DNA of 36,721 nucleotides from positions 1 to 36,721 of IMG/VR virus record IMGVR_UViG_3300044991_000116. One strand, 5' to 3'. Position 1 is the stretch's first letter. Every line of letters begins with the position of its first letter. Origin of the DNA: a virus. Of the stretch, positions 29,526-36,721 are shown piece after piece. The position numbers and the translations under genes were made by a program. Below the pieces are notes generated by a model. That model was not told where the DNA came from and made no database searches. It was given only the letters and a program-made list of their open reading frames with translations.

Positions 29526-31982
29526 ATGAGTTTGCAAACTGCAACTAACCCTACTACCGGCGAACGTGTTGTTTTAGTTGGCGACCAATGGAAGCCGATT
29601 ACACAATCTGCAACCAATAAGCAAGGCGTCAAAGCATACCTTGTTGGGGGTAACTGGTTAACCGATGACGCGCCTACTGCCGCGCCTGCGCCTAGCGGTG
29701 GGGGCATACCCGGCCCGCGTGCAGGCCCGTCAGTGTATGGGTCTGCACCGTCAAACCCTGTACTAAAATCGTTGTACGCCCCCGCCGTTGGTTTTTATCG
29801 GGGCTTACAAGACATCACTGACACTGCGGCAATTGCGGCTACAGAAGCATTGGGCATCAAAGGCGCGCGCGAAACAGCAGCGCAACAAAAACAACAATAT
29901 GAACAAAATTACGGCGACCTAATGGGCGGCGAAGTTGGCCGCGTAGGTGGCCAAATAGTAGGCACGTTGCCTGTAGGTGGTGCAATTGCTGCGCCGATAA
30001 AAAAAGTGGCCCAGATGGCTCCCTCGTTGGCCAAATTTTTAACGCCGTTGGCCACGTCTATTCAAAGCGGTGGGTTTCAAACTGGCCTTAAACCAGGCGT
30101 AATTAACGTAGCAACAAAAGGTGTAGGCGGCGGCGTCGTAGGCGGCGCGTCTGCTGCGGCGGTTAACCCAGAAGACGCCGAAATGGGCGCGGCCATAGGG
30201 GCTGCAGTGCCTACAGTAATTGCACCGTTGGTTGGTAAAGTGGTAAATTACGGGCGCAAAATTGCAGACCTAAAATCAGCTACATATTTAGACGCCGTTG
30301 AAGGCAAGGGCCGAGATATTATCAATGCTTTGCGCAGCAAGGGGGCCGTAATTGTTCCCGGTTCCGCGCCAACTGCGGGTCAAGTGGCCGCGCCTGTTGG
30401 GGGCGCCAAATTCTCTGCGTTGCAACAAGAGTTGTCCGAGTTACCCGGTGTGGCTACTGAATATGCCGGCGCAGCAGCGCAAACAAACCAAGCTCGATTG
30501 GCGCAAGAAACGCGTGTTCAACAACGGTTTCAAAATGTTGCGGGCAAACTGCAAGCAAAGATTGACCGTAATTTGGTGGATGTTAGCCCGTCTGAGGTAG
30601 GTGAGGCCTTGACCGCTGCTGCCAACGCTGAAAGACAGTCTGTTAAAGCTAACGTAACTCAACCCGCATATAAAGCCGCGTTTGATGCTGCGGGCGACGC
30701 CAAAATTGATATTTCAAATGTTATTGCCGACGCCGAACGTATTCTTGACCGCAAGCTGTCTAGTTTTGCTACTGAAACTGCGCCCGATACGGTACGCAAA
30801 CTGCGCGGGTTCATGCCGTCAGTGCCGGAAGCGGAAGCAGTAACAATTGGTAAAGCAGGTTTTAAAGCAGCTAAAGCGCCTACGCCGCCCCCAGCAACGC
30901 CTGAAGCAACTCTGTTGCAGCTTGACGATGTTCGCAAAGCCATTAACGCAGACATTGCTGCGGCTTCGTCAAGCAACGCGCCTATGGCGGCCACAACGCT
31001 TAAAAACTTAAAGCAGTTGCATGCCGCAATTGACGACGCGATTGGTAAAAGCACCACCTTGGCTGACGATGCTAAAACGCTGTACGCCAACGCCGTATCT
31101 AAATACCGCACTGAGTACGCGCCTCGGTTTAAAGAAGGCGTCAACGCTAACTTGTTTAAGCGCACCAGTTTGGGTGAAGACAAAATTCGACCTGAAGATG
31201 TCATAAACCGTTACTTTACGCCTAACGGTGAGTCGGAAGCGCGGCAATTTACCCAGTTGTTTGGCAACAACCCAGACGCGTTAAAAATTGCACGGGCTGG
31301 CATTGAAGACGTGTATCGCAAAAAGGTTGCGCAAGGCGGCATGTCGCACGCTAACTTTATGCGAGATTACGGGCGCACGATTGATATTTATGACGGCGCA
31401 GGAATGAATCTGCGCCAGCGGTTTGATGTTATTGACAAAGACGCGCAGCGCTTGGCGCGCGTTGAAGACATGGCTAAATCCAGCGGCAACAAGTTGGCCC
31501 CCGCTTTACCGCCAGGGTCTAACGCCTTGGCAGTGGAAGCGCGGATTGGCGAATTAACCAAAGGGTTAGACAACCGTCAATTGACTGCAATCAATTCTGT
31601 GCGTGACGATTTAGCCCGCGAAGCTGAGTTTGAGCGCTTGGCGTCTGCGGGCAGAAAAAGCGGTAAAGATGTAGGCCAGATAGCAACGCAAGTTGGTAAA
31701 GAATCTGGCGTGGCGCCTACTTCTGCTTTTCTGTCCATGCCTATTACCATTTATAACGCAGTGGTCAAACGATTGCTGGGGGTTGTAGACGATAAGTTGG
31801 CCATGGAGTTGGCACGCGAAATGTTAAGCCCAGCAGTTACGGCAGAATCTATTCAAAAAGCAATGGCTCGGCAGGCTCAACAGCAAGCAACAAATGAATT
31901 GGCAAAGCAAATTGCACCCCGCGCTGCTGCCGCTGCCGCGCAAATGCCCGCGTCAGAAAACCAAAACGCATTGGCAAGATAA
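29526..31982 (+). CDS. Large ejection / internal virion protein, gp16-like position
   Basis: An 818-residue protein, the largest in the window. The start is a small domain (GERVVLVGDQWKPITQ). A Gly/Ala-rich hydrophobic region (about residues 138-240, with VGRVGGQIVGTLPVGGAIAA and GVGGGVVGGASAAAV) could insert into membranes. A long helical region follows, including SALQQELSELPGVATEYAGA, and the end is Ala/Gln-rich. In P22 the third and largest ejection protein, gp16, acts in the inner membrane. No lytic transglycosylase or peptidase motif was seen. The stop overlaps the next start by one base. Confidence 0.75.
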   Translation: MSLQTATNPTTGERVVLVGDQWKPITQSATNKQGVKAYLVGGNWLTDDAPTAAPAPSGGGIPGPRAGPSVYGSAPSNPVLKSLYAPAVGFYRGLQDITDTAAIAATEALGIKGARETAAQQKQQYEQNYGDLMGGEVGRVGGQIVGTLPVGGAIAAPIKKVAQMAPSLAKFLTPLATSIQSGGFQTGLKPGVINVATKGVGGGVVGGASAAAVNPEDAEMGAAIGAAVPTVIAPLVGKVVNYGRKIADLKSATYLDAVEGKGRDIINALRSKGAVIVPGSAPTAGQVAAPVGGAKFSALQQELSELPGVATEYAGAAAQTNQARLAQETRVQQRFQNVAGKLQAKIDRNLVDVSPSEVGEALTAAANAERQSVKANVTQPAYKAAFDAAGDAKIDISNVIADAERILDRKLSSFATETAPDTVRKLRGFMPSVPEAEAVTIGKAGFKAAKAPTPPPATPEATLLQLDDVRKAINADIAAASSSNAPMAATTLKNLKQLHAAIDDAIGKSTTLADDAKTLYANAVSKYRTEYAPRFKEGVNANLFKRTSLGEDKIRPEDVINRYFTPNGESEARQFTQLFGNNPDALKIARAGIEDVYRKKVAQGGMSHANFMRDYGRTIDIYDGAGMNLRQRFDVIDKDAQRLARVEDMAKSSGNKLAPALPPGSNALAVEARIGELTKGLDNRQLTAINSVRDDLAREAEFERLASAGRKSGKDVGQIATQVGKESGVAPTSAFLSMPITIYNAVVKRLLGVVDDKLAMELAREMLSPAVTAESIQKAMARQAQQQATNELAKQIAPRAAAAAAQMPASENQNALAR

Positions 31983-32203
31983 TGGACACGCAAGTTCTTT
32001 TTAACATCGCGGTAAGTTTAGCGGGGTTCTTAGGGGGTTGGGTGCTGAATAACATCTACAGATCGCTTGAGCGCCTTGACACCGACGTGCGGGCTATGCC
32101 ACTCAACTACGTCACCCGCGACGACTACCGCGCTGACATGCGTGACATTAAAGAAATGCTTGGTAAGATATTTGACAAACTAGACAACAAAGTAGACAAA
32201 TGA
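31982..32203 (+). CDS. Small lysis-region membrane protein (73 aa), XhlA-like topology
   Basis: A 73-residue protein with one N-terminal hydrophobic span (LFNIAVSLAGFLGGWVLNNI) and a charged helical tail with heptad features (MRDIKEMLGKIFDKLDNKV). This layout is like the XhlA group of lysis accessory proteins, though the orientation of the span is reversed from some of them. It overlaps the flanking genes by 1 bp and 4 bp. A helper of the holin is likely. Confidence 0.6.
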   Translation: MDTQVLFNIAVSLAGFLGGWVLNNIYRSLERLDTDVRAMPLNYVTRDDYRADMRDIKEMLGKIFDKLDNKVDK

Positions 32204-32292
32204 AAGACTGGGCCGAAGCAATCATTGCGGCGGCCTGCATAGTGGCCTTCGTTATATTTGGCACGTACATAATTGCATGGAGTTTGAGTTGA
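32200..32292 (+). CDS. 30-residue single-span membrane peptide in the lysis cassette
   Basis: MKDWAEAIIAAACIVAFVIF and on to AWSLS, then TGA: one membrane helix with a short polar start. The ATG overlaps the previous stop by 4 bp, and the next gene starts 1 nt after its stop. Position among membrane and lysis genes supports a real gene; it may be a small holin, antiholin or regulator. Confidence 0.6.
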   Translation: MKDWAEAIIAAACIVAFVIFGTYIIAWSLS

Positions 32293-32293
32293 T

Positions 32294-32563
32294 ATGAATT
32301 GGTCAGACGCACTTAAAGCAGTAATACCAATCGTTGTCATGTCTTTGGCGTGGCTGTTGGGGCAGGTTAACTCTTTCTCTGAGCGCCTGACTAAGATTGA
32401 AGGCCAGATGCCTGCCTTGATTACCAAAGAGGGTACCCCCACTGACAGCCCTATATCTGCCGAGCGCCGTGCCGTTTTGAAAGAAAGTTTAATGAACCAC
32501 ATCAACGAACTACAAGTCAAGGTTCGCCTACTTGAAGAACGTGAAAAACTGGGGAAAAAATAA
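32294..32563 (+). CDS. Lysis-region membrane protein with coiled coil (89 aa)
   Basis: An 89-residue protein with an N-terminal span (AVIPIVVMSLAWLLGQV), a short helical stretch (FSERLTKIEGQMPALITK), a Pro-rich break and a C-terminal coiled coil (LMNHINELQVKVRLLEEREK). This resembles small phage proteins encoded before holins (I recall DUF7201). It may hold the holin or link membrane and wall. It overlaps the holin gene by one base. Confidence 0.65.
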   Translation: MNWSDALKAVIPIVVMSLAWLLGQVNSFSERLTKIEGQMPALITKEGTPTDSPISAERRAVLKESLMNHINELQVKVRLLEEREKLGKK

Positions 32564-33057
32564 TGTTAGACATCTTATCCGGCGGTATTCTGGGGTCTGT
32601 GTTTGGCGGTCTGTTCCGCCTTGCGCCTGAAGTCTTAAAGTTCTTTGATAAGAAGAACGAGCGTGAGCATGAGCTTGCCATGTTCAAAAACCAATGCGAG
32701 TTGGAGCAGATGCGTGGCCAGATGAAGCTGGCTGAGATAGGCGCACAGCGGGAAGCCGCTATTGACGTAGGCGTAATGGATGCGTTTCAGTCTGCCATAG
32801 AACAACAAGCTACGATGGCCAAAGCTGCCGGAGGTTGGGTTGCTGGCTTATCCGCTTCTGTGCGTCCAGTGGTTACATACTGGGTGCTGTTTGTCTGGTC
32901 GTTCATCCACGTATGGTTTGCATGGAACGCATGGCTTGCCGGTGCGCCAGCCGCCGAAGTGTTTAAAACCATGATGACACCTGACTTCTCAGCCCTGTTG
33001 TCTGGGACAATTAACTATTGGTTCCTTGACAGAACTCTAAAGCAACGTGGCCTATGA
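32563..33057 (+). CDS. Holin-like protein (3TM type)
   Basis: A 164-residue protein. The N-terminus is a weakly hydrophobic Gly-rich stretch (DILSGGILGSVFGGLFR), followed by a charged helical arm (HELAMFKNQCELEQMRGQMK). The C-terminal half has the conserved pattern ASVRPVVTYWVLFVWSFI with a second span around ALLSGTINYWFLDRTL. This is close to the GTA_holin_3TM family, in which RPxxxY precedes the membrane segments. It would let the lysozyme, which has no signal, reach the wall. The lysozyme gene starts in its last codons (4-bp overlap). Confidence 0.75.
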   Translation: MLDILSGGILGSVFGGLFRLAPEVLKFFDKKNEREHELAMFKNQCELEQMRGQMKLAEIGAQREAAIDVGVMDAFQSAIEQQATMAKAAGGWVAGLSASVRPVVTYWVLFVWSFIHVWFAWNAWLAGAPAAEVFKTMMTPDFSALLSGTINYWFLDRTLKQRGL

Positions 33058-33497
33058 ACTTAGAACTAGCCGCAGAGATGTGCAAACGGTTTGAGGGCTT
33101 TCGCTCCAAGCCGTATCTTTGCCCTGCCAACGTAGCCACAATTGGCTACGGTTCTACATATTACGCAGACAAGCGCAAGGTAACTTTGGAAGACCCACCG
33201 ATGAGTCAGGAAGAAGCTCACGCCCTTTTGATGATTGAGCTTGAGCATACATACTTGCCAGGCGTTTTGAGGAACTGCCCCGGTCTGATTACTGACGTTC
33301 GCAAGTGCAACGCCATTGTGGACTTTGCCTACAACTTGGGCACGGGGCGTTTGCAGACTTCAACCCTCAAACGCAAGATAAACGCAGGCGATTGGGAAGG
33401 CGCTGCCGAGCAACTGATGCTTTGGACTAAGGGCGGCGGCAAGGTGTTGCCGGGCCTTCTCAAGCGCAGGCAAGCCGAATGCACCCTTATTCTTTAG
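33054..33497 (+). CDS. Endolysin, GH24 lysozyme
   Basis: A 147-residue lysozyme of the T4/P22 type that cuts the peptidoglycan sugar backbone. The catalytic region is FEGFRSKPYLCPANVATIGY: Glu14, Cys23 and Thr29 occupy the places of Glu11, Asp20 and Thr26 of T4 lysozyme, with the same spacing. CNAIVDFAYNLGTG and the C-terminal LLKRRQAECTL are also typical. There is no signal sequence or membrane anchor, so release depends on the holin upstream. It is the last rightward gene and overlaps the end of the leftward operon by 11 bp. Confidence 0.93.
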   Translation: MNLELAAEMCKRFEGFRSKPYLCPANVATIGYGSTYYADKRKVTLEDPPMSQEEAHALLMIELEHTYLPGVLRNCPGLITDVRKCNAIVDFAYNLGTGRLQTSTLKRKINAGDWEGAAEQLMLWTKGGGKVLPGLLKRRQAECTLIL

Positions 33498-33648
33498 TTA
33501 GCGCCCTGTAAGCCTCAATGGCGGTCTTTAGATCGCATTGTAACTGCTGTATGCGGTCGTCTTGCTCACACAGCTTGGCGTAGGCTTCATCGGCAAACTT
33601 GGCCAAGTTGGCCTGGCTCCATGTTGCAAAGTCTGGTCTGTTAGTCAT
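33487..33648 (-). CDS. Small helical protein (53 aa), last gene of the leftward early operon
   Basis: A 53-residue, helical, coiled-coil-like protein (ANLAKFADEAYAKLCEQDDR, then IQQLQCDLKTAIEAYRAL). Its end overlaps the lysozyme stop on the other strand by 11 bp and its start overlaps the previous gene by 8 bp. AGGAAG-type sequence lies upstream. No family recognised; such genes often encode partners of replication proteins. Confidence 0.6.
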   Translation of the reverse strand: MTNRPDFATWSQANLAKFADEAYAKLCEQDDRIQQLQCDLKTAIEAYRALTKE

Positions 33649-33832
33649 TGACTTCCTTTTTTGACGGCGCGTCTAGTTCAAGGCGGTAATACTTGGCCGG
33701 CATCTTGGCGTTCTTATCCAAGTAATTGCGCAACCATTCGGCGCCGCCAAGTTCTTGCATGATCATCCAATGTCTATCTGACATTCGTATGTTTCTAAAC
33801 GTCAATGGTTCAGGTGGTTTTGGTCGTGGCAT
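33641..33832 (-). CDS. Small DNA-binding-like protein (63 aa)
   Basis: A 63-residue protein with a Pro-rich basic start and then FRNIRMSDRHWMIMQELGGA followed by EWLRNYLD. This pattern (a beta strand, then helix, then LGG-x-x-WLR) is common in small phage regulators and recalls ribbon-helix-helix proteins. AGGAG lies about 10 nt before the ATG. It may regulate early genes; this is inference. Confidence 0.65.
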   Translation of the reverse strand: MPRPKPPEPLTFRNIRMSDRHWMIMQELGGAEWLRNYLDKNAKMPAKYYRLELDAPSKKEVND

Positions 33833-34018
33833 TTACCTGACTCTCCTAAGTGGCATGTCCATAACGCGCTCTGGCGGCGGGGGCGGCATTTTTTCAGAAG
33901 GCGGCGTCCAGCCATGCTTGCGCCAGAGGGCTTGCACGTCAGAGCCAGGCTCCCATTTAAAATCTTTTAACGCAACTGATGGGTAACTAATCTTTGAGTA
34001 AGGTGGTTTTTCTAACAT
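33833..34018 (-). CDS. Small Pro-rich unknown protein (61 aa)
   Basis: A 61-residue protein with GSDVQALWRKHGWTPPSEKM, which resembles a short helix and a WxPP turn often seen in small phage proteins, and a run of five prolines near the C-terminus (PPPPPER). AAAGGAG precedes the ATG by 7 nt, the best Shine-Dalgarno sequence of this operon. The next gene follows at once. Function unknown. Confidence 0.65.
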   Translation of the reverse strand: MLEKPPYSKISYPSVALKDFKWEPGSDVQALWRKHGWTPPSEKMPPPPPERVMDMPLRRVR

Positions 34019-34161
34019 TGTGTTGCTCCTTTAAGTAGTTCTAGTCTTTCCCGTGCTACGCGCAGGGTGTTGTAGCGCTGATGAAGGCGCTGAAGCATGG
34101 TAACGCGCTTGGCGCCATCACGTTCCTCGTTAAGCAGTTTGAGGACGTCTTCCTCACTCAT
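34012..34161 (-). CDS. Small helical protein (49 aa)
   Basis: A 49-residue, strongly helical and charged protein (SEEDVLKLLNEERDGAKRVT, then LQRLHQRYNTLRVARERLEL). The ATG at 34161 lies 16 nt after the stop of the preceding gene, with AGG directly next to it. Translation is therefore likely coupled. The longer frame upstream overlaps the 53-aa gene below in another frame and is less likely. Function unknown. Confidence 0.55.
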   Translation of the reverse strand: MSEEDVLKLLNEERDGAKRVTMLQRLHQRYNTLRVARERLELLKGATQC

Positions 34162-34177
34162 CCTGCTAAGTTCATTG

Positions 34178-34339
34178 TTAAGGCTTCGCCAGGTAGTTGT
34201 CAATTTTCTTCTCCAATTCAGTAATTGTCCCGCGCACGCGCATGAGCGCCCGCACTGCGGCGTTGGCTTCGCGGTCGCGTATGCGCAACTCGGCCTTGGC
34301 CACTTTAAGTTTGGCTTTCCATTGGTCAATTCGTTTCAT
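34178..34339 (-). CDS. Small basic coiled-coil protein (53 aa)
   Basis: A 53-residue basic helical protein (KRIDQWKAKLKVAKAELRIR, later TITELEKKIDNYLAKP). AAGGAAAG precedes the ATG at 34339, which lies inside the end of the 209-aa gene (ATGA overlap). The Lys/Arg content suggests nucleic acid or protein contact. No family recognised. Confidence 0.65.
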   Translation of the reverse strand: MKRIDQWKAKLKVAKAELRIRDREANAAVRALMRVRGTITELEKKIDNYLAKP

Positions 34340-34965
34340 TTTCTTTCCTTAACATCGTAAAACCAATCATCGCCTGCTGACCACTTGCGTGTGCCATCCA
34401 CTGTCCACAGGCGCTGCGCCGCTTGGAAGTCAGGAAACTTTGTCTCAGCAGGGATTAGGCTCTGGTCGTACCACAGGCATCGGTTGTTTGGCTGGCAAGC
34501 AAACTGGCCATTGTCTAGCGCAATCCAATTGAACGACTTGTGTTCCTCGGCCTGCTCGGTAAAACCCGTGTCTAAACTTAATTCGTCAGCACAAAAATCT
34601 ACAGTGAACAAGTAGCGCCCAAAGTGCCACTCACGGTCTTTACCCAAAAACTTTACGCCCAGGTTACGCAAGCCAATCTTTTCAAGAATGGTAAACCTGT
34701 AGCCCATGCAGTCCCACAACTGAAGCGTGTCAATAGGCAAGTTGCCAGCGTCTTTGTGCCACACATACGCGTGTATCGGCAGCTTGTCATACAAAGCGCC
34801 GTAGGCCGGCAATAGCGATTCAATTCGGAACACTTGGCCACGCAAGGCTTTAAGGCTCACCCAGATGGCCGGCTCCAACTCGCCGTGCCCCTTGTGATCG
34901 TTGTACAAAAACTCGCGCTTCACAAAGCATTTCATGGGCGGCAGTGACGCCACGATATAACTCAT
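34336..34965 (-). CDS. Unknown protein beside the helicase (209 aa)
   Basis: A 209-residue soluble protein rich in Trp, Tyr and Phe. Visible blocks are MKCFVKREFLYNDHKGHGEL, a middle LWDCMGYRFTILEKIGLRN and an acidic ELSLDTGFTEQAEEHKSFNW. The many aromatic residues and mixed strands suggest a compact enzyme or nucleic-acid-binding fold, but I do not recognise it. It overlaps the helicase gene by 4 bp, so it may act with the helicase. Confidence 0.7.
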   Translation of the reverse strand: MSYIVASLPPMKCFVKREFLYNDHKGHGELEPAIWVSLKALRGQVFRIESLLPAYGALYDKLPIHAYVWHKDAGNLPIDTLQLWDCMGYRFTILEKIGLRNLGVKFLGKDREWHFGRYLFTVDFCADELSLDTGFTEQAEEHKSFNWIALDNGQFACQPNNRCLWYDQSLIPAETKFPDFQAAQRLWTVDGTRKWSAGDDWFYDVKERK

Positions 34966-36278
34966 TTCAGTTCCTCCATTGCAATATCAGATATGGCGCG
35001 CTTGTCGTGCAAGGCCGCCCAAATTTTTTCATCTACCGTTTTGCTGGTCAGTAGGATATAGCACCACACAGGGTGTTGTTGCCCGCTGCGGTGCAAACGA
35101 CCAATGGTCTGCTCGTACAGTTCCAAACTCCACGGCAGCGACAGAAACACCATGTGACTGCCGCCGTGCTGTAAGTTAAGCCCGTGGCCGGCTGACTTTG
35201 GATGGACGGCCAATAGCCTGATCTTTCCATCATTCCATCGCTTAATGGCGTCGGTGTCGTCAAGGGTGGTGACATTAAAGCGTCGCTTGAGTTCGGCAAG
35301 TTCTTCTTGGTAGTTGTACACAATAATGGTGTTGGCATGCTGGTTCTCATCGAGTAATTCTTCAAGCCTTTCAAACTTGTGCATGCTGTACCAGATCGGG
35401 CGTTGCGTGGAAACAAACTTGCCAGGCGACTCTGACGGCGTGGTCTTCGTATCGTAAACAAAACCTGACGCCAGTTGTTGTAGCTTGCCCGTGACAACGG
35501 CGGCGTTCACAGCAGTGATGCCTTCCAGCACAAAGTCTTTCTTCATGGTGTTGTACGGCGTCATGTCCATGGTGCAGGCCAGTTCAACTGTATGCAAAGG
35601 CGGCAGCTTGTCCTTATACTCACCTGCCTCCAAGACAAATGTGGCCGGCCGTATCACGTCCATGACTTTCTGAAGTGAACCGACACGCGGCGCCCATTCA
35701 CCAAACTCCTTGTTGATCAGCACAAAGTATTGCTGCATGAACGCGCCTTTAGACCGACCAAGCAGGCTTTGATCAACGATCTTGCACTGGCCAAACACAT
35801 CCTCAAGGCCGTTGCTAGTAAACGAGCCAGTCAAGCCCCATCGCGTCGTCATGGGGTCAACAACTTTAAGAAATGCTTTGAAGCGTGTGCCTGATGGGTT
35901 TTTTAATCTGGTCAGTTCGTCAAACACCACGCCATCAAAATTCAGCTTCTGCTCGGCCAACCACTGCAAGTTGTCGTAATTGGTCACAACCATTTGGGCG
36001 GGGCTTTTAAGGGCGTCTAAGCGCTGTTTAGGTGTGCCAACGCACAGAGCCATGCTGATGCGGTCTGCCCACTTAGGGCGCTCGACTGGCCATACGTCAG
36101 TACAGACGCGTTTGGGCGCCAACACCAGCCAGCGCTTGACGTGGCCGTCGCGGATCATCTCCCACATGGCCGTCAAAGTAATCGCCGTCTTGCCTGCACC
36201 GACTGGCGCCAAGATCATTGCCCTGTCATGCTCAAAGAGAAAGTCAGCAGCAGTGTTTTGGTATGGCCTTAACTCCAC
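34962..36278 (-). CDS. SNF2-type DEAD/DEAH helicase
   Basis: A 438-residue superfamily 2 ATPase. Motif Q/I: ELRPYQNTAADFLFEHDR and APVGAGKTAITL. Motif Ia: WLVLAPKRVC. Motif II: VVFDELTRLKN (Asp-Glu-Leu-Thr in place of DEAH). Motif III: WGLTGSFTSN. Motif V: VHPKSAGHGLNLQ. Motif VI: EQTIGRLHRSGQQHPV, the SNF2 RxHRxGQ signature. The protein is close to the minimal SNF2-like core of phages. It follows the methyltransferase-like gene (10-bp overlap) and acts on DNA, perhaps with the VRR-NUC nuclease. Confidence 0.95.
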   Translation of the reverse strand: MELRPYQNTAADFLFEHDRAMILAPVGAGKTAITLTAMWEMIRDGHVKRWLVLAPKRVCTDVWPVERPKWADRISMALCVGTPKQRLDALKSPAQMVVTNYDNLQWLAEQKLNFDGVVFDELTRLKNPSGTRFKAFLKVVDPMTTRWGLTGSFTSNGLEDVFGQCKIVDQSLLGRSKGAFMQQYFVLINKEFGEWAPRVGSLQKVMDVIRPATFVLEAGEYKDKLPPLHTVELACTMDMTPYNTMKKDFVLEGITAVNAAVVTGKLQQLASGFVYDTKTTPSESPGKFVSTQRPIWYSMHKFERLEELLDENQHANTIIVYNYQEELAELKRRFNVTTLDDTDAIKRWNDGKIRLLAVHPKSAGHGLNLQHGGSHMVFLSLPWSLELYEQTIGRLHRSGQQHPVWCYILLTSKTVDEKIWAALHDKRAISDIAMEELK

Positions 36279-36721
36279 TGCGCTGCCATCGCGTCGGCGA
36301 TGCCTTGAAATGTTTTGTTGCGAATTTTTGCGCGTTCTTTAGGTTTTAATGACGCTGCATCTGCATACCATTTTGTCATTCGTTTACCACTTTTATATTC
36401 AATAAACTCACCTTTACCAACAACATTGGTAGGGTTTAATTTAGGTAAATTTTTTAGCCATAAACAAGTTGATTTGCTTGCTTCATGTCCAAATTGCCAA
36501 GGGTGAATAATTTGGTTTGGTTTACGCCAAGTTGTACTCATTATTCCTATGGGATTTTCAATTGCAATCATAGGAATATTAGCGTTTGCCAAACGCATAA
36601 AAAATTCAATGGCGTCTTTTCTATCTTGTTGCCTTGTTGGAAATCTGTCTTTATATTCATCTTTCATCCATTTATTACCTGTAACTGTTAAATAAGTGCA
36701 AGGGGGGTGCGCTGTGATCGC
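36269..36721 (-). CDS. DNA cytosine-methyltransferase-like protein, C-terminal part (cut by window edge)
   Basis: The last 150 residues of a leftward gene that enters from the right edge. It begins AITAHPPCTYLTVTG, with the Pro-Pro-Cys of C5 methyltransferase motif IV, and later has MIAIENPIGI, close to the Glu-Asn motif VI. WRKPNQIIHPWQFGHEASKS and the following TCLWLKN are also conserved in this phage family. Residues 1-53 lie at 160-1. The first codon at the right edge is complete, while the left-edge fragment ends one base into a codon. The ends therefore do not join directly in frame: 2, 5, 8 or more bases are missing, or the run of C at 1-7 has a wrong length. Confidence 0.8.
   Translation of the reverse strand, partial: AITAHPPCTYLTVTGNKWMKDEYKDRFPTRQQDRKDAIEFFMRLANANIPMIAIENPIGIMSTTWRKPNQIIHPWQFGHEASKSTCLWLKNLPKLNPTNVVGKGEFIEYKSGKRMTKWYADAASLKPKERAKIRNKTFQGIADAMAAQWS

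Noticed and set aside
30659-31204. 181-codon minus-strand frame inside the large ejection protein gene
   Set aside because: Low-complexity Ala/Ser translation opposite an Ala-rich gene; no ribosome site.
34162-34329. N-terminal extension of the 49-aa gene (start at 34329)
   Set aside because: It overlaps nearly all of the 53-aa gene in another frame, while the 53-aa gene has a good ribosome site and a coherent coiled coil.
1-36721. Integrase, excisionase, CI-type repressor or attachment site
   Set aside because: None was recognised on either strand; the small unknown proteins do not show recombinase motifs. Temperate life style is not supported, although it is not excluded.
1-36721. tRNA genes
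   Set aside because: No cloverleaf was found by eye in the non-coding parts; a dedicated tRNA search was not possible here.

Overview
The window is a nearly complete genome of a short-tailed (podovirus-like) tailed phage of about 36.7 kb. Its head and tail proteins are of the P22 type: P22-like portal and coat protein, gp4- and gp10-like tail factors, and three ejection-type proteins. The small DUF6321-like gene, its basic partner gene and the DUF7483-type fibre are familiar from phages of fresh and marine waters. The host is therefore probably an aquatic Gram-negative bacterium; nothing here fixes the genus. I saw no integrase, repressor, RNA polymerase or tRNA, so a lytic life style is more likely. 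Both window ends fall inside the same leftward methyltransferase-like gene. This suggests a circularly permuted genome whose ends nearly meet.

Layout. (a) A leftward early operon starts near 410, runs off the left end and, if the genome is circular, continues from 36721 down to 33487. Its order is VRR-NUC nuclease, methyltransferase-like protein, SNF2-type helicase, a 209-aa unknown and five small proteins. (b) From 496 to 6511 a rightward replication module encodes a DUF2800 Cas4-like nuclease, a possible ssDNA-binding protein, a family A DNA polymerase with proofreading exonuclease, and a primase-helicase. Regions a and b share an 85-bp divergent control region with two overlapping promoters. 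(c) From 8975 down to 6581 lies a compact leftward operon of ten tiny, mostly unknown genes. It includes a cysteine-cluster protein, two zinc-binding-like proteins and two single-span membrane peptides, and it has its own strong promoter and terminator. (d) Between 8976 and 9692 is a roughly 0.7 kb non-coding region with about 17 copies of a 9-bp unit, alternating in orientation so that they form three inverted-repeat pairs. It is the best candidate for a replication origin or master control region.

(e) From 9693 to 33497 runs the rightward late region: small and large terminase, three small proteins, portal, then a host-recognition cassette (fibres, chaperone, pectate-lyase-fold tailspike). 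After it come scaffold, coat, two probable decoration proteins separated by hairpin terminators, gp4- and gp10-like tail proteins, a needle candidate, a cupin, the three ejection proteins, and a lysis cassette (three small membrane proteins, a 3TM holin, a GH24 lysozyme). It meets the leftward early operon tail to tail with an 11-bp overlap.

Working model (inference): regions a, b and c are expressed early to take over the host and copy the DNA; region e builds and releases the virion. The least understood parts are operon c and the repeat region d beside it.
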